Below, piece by piece: positions 60,359-64,000 of a DNA stretch of 64,000 bases (the first letter of the stretch is position 1; each line of letters begins with the position of its first letter). Location: NCBI RefSeq assembly GCF_029537395.1, contig NZ_CP120677.1:248001-312000 (forward strand), written 5' to 3'. The position numbers were made by a program, and so were the translations under genes. This DNA is from Tissierella sp. Yu-01. Lineage in GTDB: Bacteria; Bacillota; Clostridia; Tissierellales; Tissierellaceae. A model generated the notes under the pieces. The model worked only from the letters and a program-made list of their open reading frames with translations. It did not search any database and was not told the origin of the DNA.

Positions 60359-61366
60359 ATGAAAAAAACTAAATTTCAATTATCAGCTTTAGCCTTAGTT
60401 ATTCTGTTGCTATTGTCTATTATCGTATATTTAAGCTGGGGAAGTTATAAAATAGGATTTTTAGATATTATCAATACCCTGCTAGGAAGAGGAACAAAAC
60501 TTCAAAATGCAACAATCTTACAACTTAGAATACCTAGAATGTTAGTTGGTATTTGTGTTGGAGTAGCTTTATCTACAGCAGGAGGTCTACTACAGACTAT
60601 AACTAAAAATGAACTAGCTGATCCGGGAATAATCGGAATTAATGCAGGAGCAGCAGTGGCAGCTGTTATATTTATTTCATTGAAAACAACCGATTATTAT
60701 GGTGCCTTAGGCTCTCTATCTATTTATGTTTTGCCTTTTATGGCTATTGTAGGTGCTGGAATTTCTACTTTTATAATTTACTTTTTATCCAGTAGGAATG
60801 GAATAAGACCTAAAAGACTGCTGTTAATTGGACTTGGAATGAATGCAGGGCTGAATGCTTTTATTACATTTTTTACATTTAGGGGTGGGGTAGGTGATTA
60901 CAATAGGGTACTGGTTTGGATTTCTGGAAGCTTGTTGGGTTCCGGCTGGGATTATGCTAAAATAATCATTCCTTTAATTGCTGTTCTATTTGCTCTAGTT
61001 TTATTAAATTATAAGAAGTTAGATGTACTTAACTTATCTGATGAGCATGCGATTGGCCTAGGATTAAACATTAATAGAGAGAGAAAGAAATTGTTAACTT
61101 ATGGAGTAATGCTGGCTGGAGGAGCAACGGCCTTTGCGGGAAATATAGGATTTATTGGTTTGATATCACCTAATATAGCAAAAAAACTAGTAGGTCATCA
61201 TCATAAGAACTTCTTAATAATATCAGCAATGATAAGTGTTGTTATCACATTGTTTGCAGATGCAGTTTCAAGAAATTTGTTTTCACCAATCGAGATTCCC
61301 GTAGGAATTGTTGTTTCAATATTTGGAGTACCTTATTTTATTTATTTAATGATGAAGGAGAAATAA
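60359..61366 (+). CDS. Siderophore ABC permease subunit 2 (FecCD family)
   Basis: The 335-residue FecCD-type protein has RIPRMLVGICVGVALSTAGGLLQTITKNELADPGIIGINAGA and GNIGFIGLISPNIAKKLVGHHHKNF, the paired permease of the importer. It starts one base after the stop of subunit 1 and ends at the ATG of the ATPase gene. Confidence 0.9.
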   Translation: MKKTKFQLSALALVILLLLSIIVYLSWGSYKIGFLDIINTLLGRGTKLQNATILQLRIPRMLVGICVGVALSTAGGLLQTITKNELADPGIIGINAGAAVAAVIFISLKTTDYYGALGSLSIYVLPFMAIVGAGISTFIIYFLSSRNGIRPKRLLLIGLGMNAGLNAFITFFTFRGGVGDYNRVLVWISGSLLGSGWDYAKIIIPLIAVLFALVLLNYKKLDVLNLSDEHAIGLGLNINRERKKLLTYGVMLAGGATAFAGNIGFIGLISPNIAKKLVGHHHKNFLIISAMISVVITLFADAVSRNLFSPIEIPVGIVVSIFGVPYFIYLMMKEK

Positions 61367-62161
61367 ATGGAAGCTATAAGTGTAAAAAATTTATCAGTCG
61401 CATATGAAGACAATGTAATAATAGATCAAATGAATCTTTCGATTCCCAAGGGAAAGATAAATATAATCATAGGATCAAATGGATGCGGTAAATCAACTTT
61501 GCTGAAAAGTATAGCACGGATAATAGAGCCTAGAAGCGGAGAAATATTTATCAATAACAAAGATATACAAACTCAAAAAGAGAAGTTTCTAGCAACCCAA
61601 ATTGCCTTTTTACCTCAAGGACCAATTTGTCCAAGTGGAATGACAGTTAAAGAATTAGTTGCCTATGGAAGATTTCCTCATCAAAAGATGATAGGTGGAC
61701 TGAAGAGTCATGATAAAGAAATTATTAATTGGGCAATCGAAGAAACAGGTCTTAAGGAATTTAAAGATAGAGAGATAGAAAGTTTATCTGGAGGACAGAG
61801 GCAAAGAGCTTGGATTGCAATGACTTTAGCTCAGGAAACAGACGTTATTATGCTAGATGAACCAACAACTTATTTAGATATGTCCTATCAGTTGGAAGTG
61901 TTACAGCTGTTAGAAAAGTTGAATAAAGAAAAAGGTATTACTATAGTTATGGTGTTGCATGAACTGAATAATGCTTGTAGATTTGCAAGTAATATTATTG
62001 GATTAAAAGATGGTAAAATTGTTTGTCAGGGATTACCTAAGGATGCAATAACAGAAGATAATTTAAGAGAAATTTATGGAATTGATGTTAAATTACAACT
62101 AAGTGAAAATAATGAATATCCTATTTGCGTGGATTATGAGCTTATAAAGGGGGTAAAATGA
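61367..62161 (+). CDS. Siderophore ABC ATP-binding protein (FepC type)
   Basis: The 264-residue ATPase has Walker A GSNGCGKSTLLKS, Q-loop IAFLPQGPICPSGMTVKELVAYGRFPHQ (the YGRFPHQ signature of FecE/FepC), signature LSGGQRQRAWIAMTLAQETD and Walker B VIMLDEPTTYLDMSYQLEVL. It energises siderophore uptake. Its stop overlaps the MFS gene (ATGA). Confidence 0.92.
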   Translation: MEAISVKNLSVAYEDNVIIDQMNLSIPKGKINIIIGSNGCGKSTLLKSIARIIEPRSGEIFINNKDIQTQKEKFLATQIAFLPQGPICPSGMTVKELVAYGRFPHQKMIGGLKSHDKEIINWAIEETGLKEFKDREIESLSGGQRQRAWIAMTLAQETDVIMLDEPTTYLDMSYQLEVLQLLEKLNKEKGITIVMVLHELNNACRFASNIIGLKDGKIVCQGLPKDAITEDNLREIYGIDVKLQLSENNEYPICVDYELIKGVK

Positions 62162-63378
62162 AAAATAAAAACTTCATTATAGTAGTGATAGGTCAGATAA
62201 TATCCCTATTTGGAAATGCGATTCAAAGATTTTGTATGTCTTTATATATATTAGATTTGACAGGAAGTGCAGCTGCCTTTTCAACAACATTGGCAATTTC
62301 AACTATACCGTATATATTGTTTGCACCTATTGCAGGAGTACTAGCAGATACAGTAAATCGAAAAAAGATTATGGTCTATTTAGACTTTTTTTGTGCTGTA
62401 TTATTGGCTGGATATTCAATAATACTAACAAGTGGAAGAGATAATATTTTTATAATAGGAATTGTTATGTTTATACTATCCATTATTTATACCCTATACA
62501 ATCCTTCTGTTACAGCTTGTATTCCACAGATTGTTGATAAAGAAGAATTGACATCTGCTAATGGAATTATTCAACAGGTTGGAGCAATAGTGAATATAGC
62601 CGGATCGATTATTGCGGGTATATTATATAGTTTAGTTGATATGAAGGTTATAGTAATACTAAATGCTGTTTGCTTTTTTATATCAGCTATTTTGGAAACT
62701 TTTTTAAAAATTCCTGATTTAGAAATAAAAGAAAAATTTAAAAACCCTATTTTAGAATCCTTTAGGGAAATGAATAAGAGTTTTATATATTTAAAGGAAA
62801 AAAGAAAAATTGTACTGGGAATTATTATTTCTTATGGATTAACGAATATTTTTGTAGTACCAATTTTAAGTGTGGTTTCTCCATATTTTATAAAAGTAAA
62901 ATTAAATATGTCCTCTTCCATATATGGTCTAGTAGAATCGATATTTGTTTCAGGTATGATAATAGGTGGATTGCTGGTAACACTTAAACCTAAGATGTTT
63001 AAAATAAATGATATACATAAGACCATGTATCCTATGGTAATATCTATTATAGTCATGGGTATTTCGGCTTACTTGAATACGGGAAACAAGCTTCTTGTTT
63101 TAGTATTATATTCAATAGGTGGTCTTGGAATAATGTTGTCCATAGCTTTATCTAATGTCATATCTTTAACTTATATTCAAAATGAAGTTAAAGAAGATAT
63201 GCTGGGGAAAGTTAGTGCCTTTTCCACTGCCGTTGCAACGGTAAGTGTTGCACCCGGACAACTAATATATGGACAACTTATAGAATTTAATTTAGAGTTT
63301 TATAGTATTCTAGCATTAAGTTTTATATTAAGCATTGGAGTAGTTGGGTTTATAAAATGGAATGTAAGAAGAATTTGA
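62158..63378 (+). CDS. MFS transporter linked to the siderophore operon
   Basis: The 406-residue protein has 12 membrane helices and the MFS loop signature LADTVNRKKIMVYLDFFCA between helices 2 and 3. It resembles the EntS/DHA3-type efflux group (GQIISLFGNAIQRFCMSLYILDLTGSAAAFSTTLAISTIPYILFAPIAGV). Being fused by a four-base overlap to the importer ATPase, it may export an empty siderophore or desferri-compound after iron release, or its precursor. No siderophore biosynthesis gene is in view. Confidence 0.82.
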   Translation: MKNKNFIIVVIGQIISLFGNAIQRFCMSLYILDLTGSAAAFSTTLAISTIPYILFAPIAGVLADTVNRKKIMVYLDFFCAVLLAGYSIILTSGRDNIFIIGIVMFILSIIYTLYNPSVTACIPQIVDKEELTSANGIIQQVGAIVNIAGSIIAGILYSLVDMKVIVILNAVCFFISAILETFLKIPDLEIKEKFKNPILESFREMNKSFIYLKEKRKIVLGIIISYGLTNIFVVPILSVVSPYFIKVKLNMSSSIYGLVESIFVSGMIIGGLLVTLKPKMFKINDIHKTMYPMVISIIVMGISAYLNTGNKLLVLVLYSIGGLGIMLSIALSNVISLTYIQNEVKEDMLGKVSAFSTAVATVSVAPGQLIYGQLIEFNLEFYSILALSFILSIGVVGFIKWNVRRI

Positions 63379-63493
63379 TGCTTATTTCACCTTTTTTCTT
63401 TTCAATAAGTTCCAAATATTCTATAATATCCAGTAGAAGATTTAATTTTGATCTCATGTATGAAATTTAACATTTTTAGAAAGATGGTGAATT

Positions 63494-64000
63494 ATGAATC
63501 GTTGTCCATGGTGTATAGGAAATGAATTATATGAAAAATATCATGATGAGGAATGGGGAGTTCCCGTTCACGACGATAAAAAGCATTTTGAGTTTTTAGT
63601 ATTAGAGTCAGCTCAGGCTGGATTAAGCTGGTTGACTATATTGAAGAAGAGAGAGAACTATAGAAAAGCATATGATGGATTTGACGCTGAAAAGATAGCT
63701 ATCTACGGCGAAGAAAAGATAGAAGAATTAATGAATAATCCTGGAATAGTTAGAAATCGTAGGAAGATAGAAGCCTCTATAAATAACGCTAAAAGATTTC
63801 TAGAAGTGAAAAAAGAGTGGGGGAGCTTTGATAAATATATATGGTCGTTTGTCGATTACAAACCAGTGAGAAATCATTGGGAAGAACTATCTCAAGTTCC
63901 TAGTACTACAGAGCTATCGGATAAAATAAGTAAAGATTTAAAGAAAAGGGGATTTAAGTTTTTAGGATCGACAATAATATATGCACACATTCAGGCAACT
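63494..64000 (+). CDS. tag: DNA-3-methyladenine glycosylase I (C-terminus outside the window)
   Basis: ATG 63494 opens 169 codons to the window edge without a stop. MNRCPWCIGNELYEKYHDEEWGVPVHDDKKHFEFLVLESAQAGLSWLTILKKRENYRKAYDGFD is the diagnostic start of Tag. The zinc ligands Cys4 and His17 are visible; the C-terminal His and Cys would lie beyond the edge. The final stretch LKKRGFKFLGSTIIYAHIQAT is the penultimate conserved block, so only a few residues are missing. It excises 3-methyladenine from alkylated DNA. The ribosome site is weak. The 115 bases between the MFS stop and this gene show no strong promoter. Confidence 0.9.
   Translation, partial: MNRCPWCIGNELYEKYHDEEWGVPVHDDKKHFEFLVLESAQAGLSWLTILKKRENYRKAYDGFDAEKIAIYGEEKIEELMNNPGIVRNRRKIEASINNAKRFLEVKKEWGSFDKYIWSFVDYKPVRNHWEELSQVPSTTELSDKISKDLKKRGFKFLGSTIIYAHIQAT

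Noticed and set aside
1-64000. CRISPR arrays, prophage, insertion sequences, tRNA or rRNA genes
   Set aside because: I found no regularly spaced repeats, phage structural genes, transposases, cloverleaf sequences or rRNA segments.

Overview
The window reads as the chromosome of a low-GC, Gram-positive anaerobe of the Clostridia/Tissierellia type. The evidence is AT-rich DNA, strong AGGAGG ribosome sites with frequent GTG/TTG starts, mannose-type and mannitol PTS operons with an HPr paralogue, a T-box leader, a CitMHS carrier with an oxygen-labile Fe-S tartrate dehydratase, a desulfoferrodoxin-like protein, and many one- and two-gene regulator/transporter cassettes. I see no rRNA, tRNA, CRISPR array, prophage or insertion sequence. 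This taxonomic reading is inference; no marker gene is present.

Layout. (1) 1-7 kb is a plastic region rich in gene wreckage: a truncated second copy of a TraB-like gene (full copy at 49.7 kb), a broken DOPA-dioxygenase gene, and a chimera of two gene fragments. Among these lie intact genes for acetyltransferases, a TPR-Arr (rifamycin ADP-ribosyltransferase) fusion, a metallo-beta-lactamase-fold hydrolase and a TetR/GNAT pair. (2) 7.0-14.2 kb is one galactosamine-type operon: GntR regulator, AgaS-type isomerase/deaminase, PTS IIB-IIC-IID-IIA, HAD phosphatase, class II aldolase and PfkB kinase, led by a perfect palindromic operator. (3) 14.4-15.8 kb holds an RsgA-like GTPase gene behind a short leader ORF and a hairpin that buries its ribosome site, then a second small ORF/hairpin. 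(4) 16.2-19.7 kb is a compact four-gene cassette (GIY-YIG-like protein, uncharacterised protein, MoxR-type AAA+ fused to VWA, and an XRE-HTH fused to a desulfoferrodoxin-like domain). Its 70-bp promoter/leader is also present 10.6 kb upstream at an orphan site with no gene. I consider this the best candidate for an under-described system.

(5) 20-24.6 kb: secreted DUF1002 protein, uracil-DNA-glycosylase-like protein, Vat-type acetyltransferase, K+/H+ antiporter. (6) 24.8-31.3 kb: a hexitol operon with mannitol IICB, MtlR and IIA, but with a SorE-like dehydrogenase and a 1-phosphofructokinase in place of MtlD, plus its own HPr. (7) 31.4-39.5 kb: TetR/ABC exporter, MATE pump, papain-like protein, orphan biotin carboxylase, PadR/DUF2812 pair. 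(8) 39.7-44.1 kb: AraC regulator, L-tartrate dehydratase TtdAB and a CitMHS carrier. (9) 44.2-48.3 kb: a methionine T-box (specifier AUG) controlling an M20 amidohydrolase and MetNIQ. (10) 48.7-57 kb: GNAT plus full-length TraB-like gene, a MerR-controlled heterodimeric ABC exporter with a 19-bp-spacer promoter, and a DUF362 ferredoxin. (11) 57.2-63.4 kb: an AraC regulator and a Fur-box-controlled siderophore ABC importer with an MFS transporter. The window ends inside a 3-methyladenine DNA glycosylase gene.

Common themes are drug or toxic-compound defence (Arr, Vat, MATE, two ABC exporters, a possibly attenuator-controlled RsgA), phosphotransferase sugar uptake, and metal or amino-acid scavenging.
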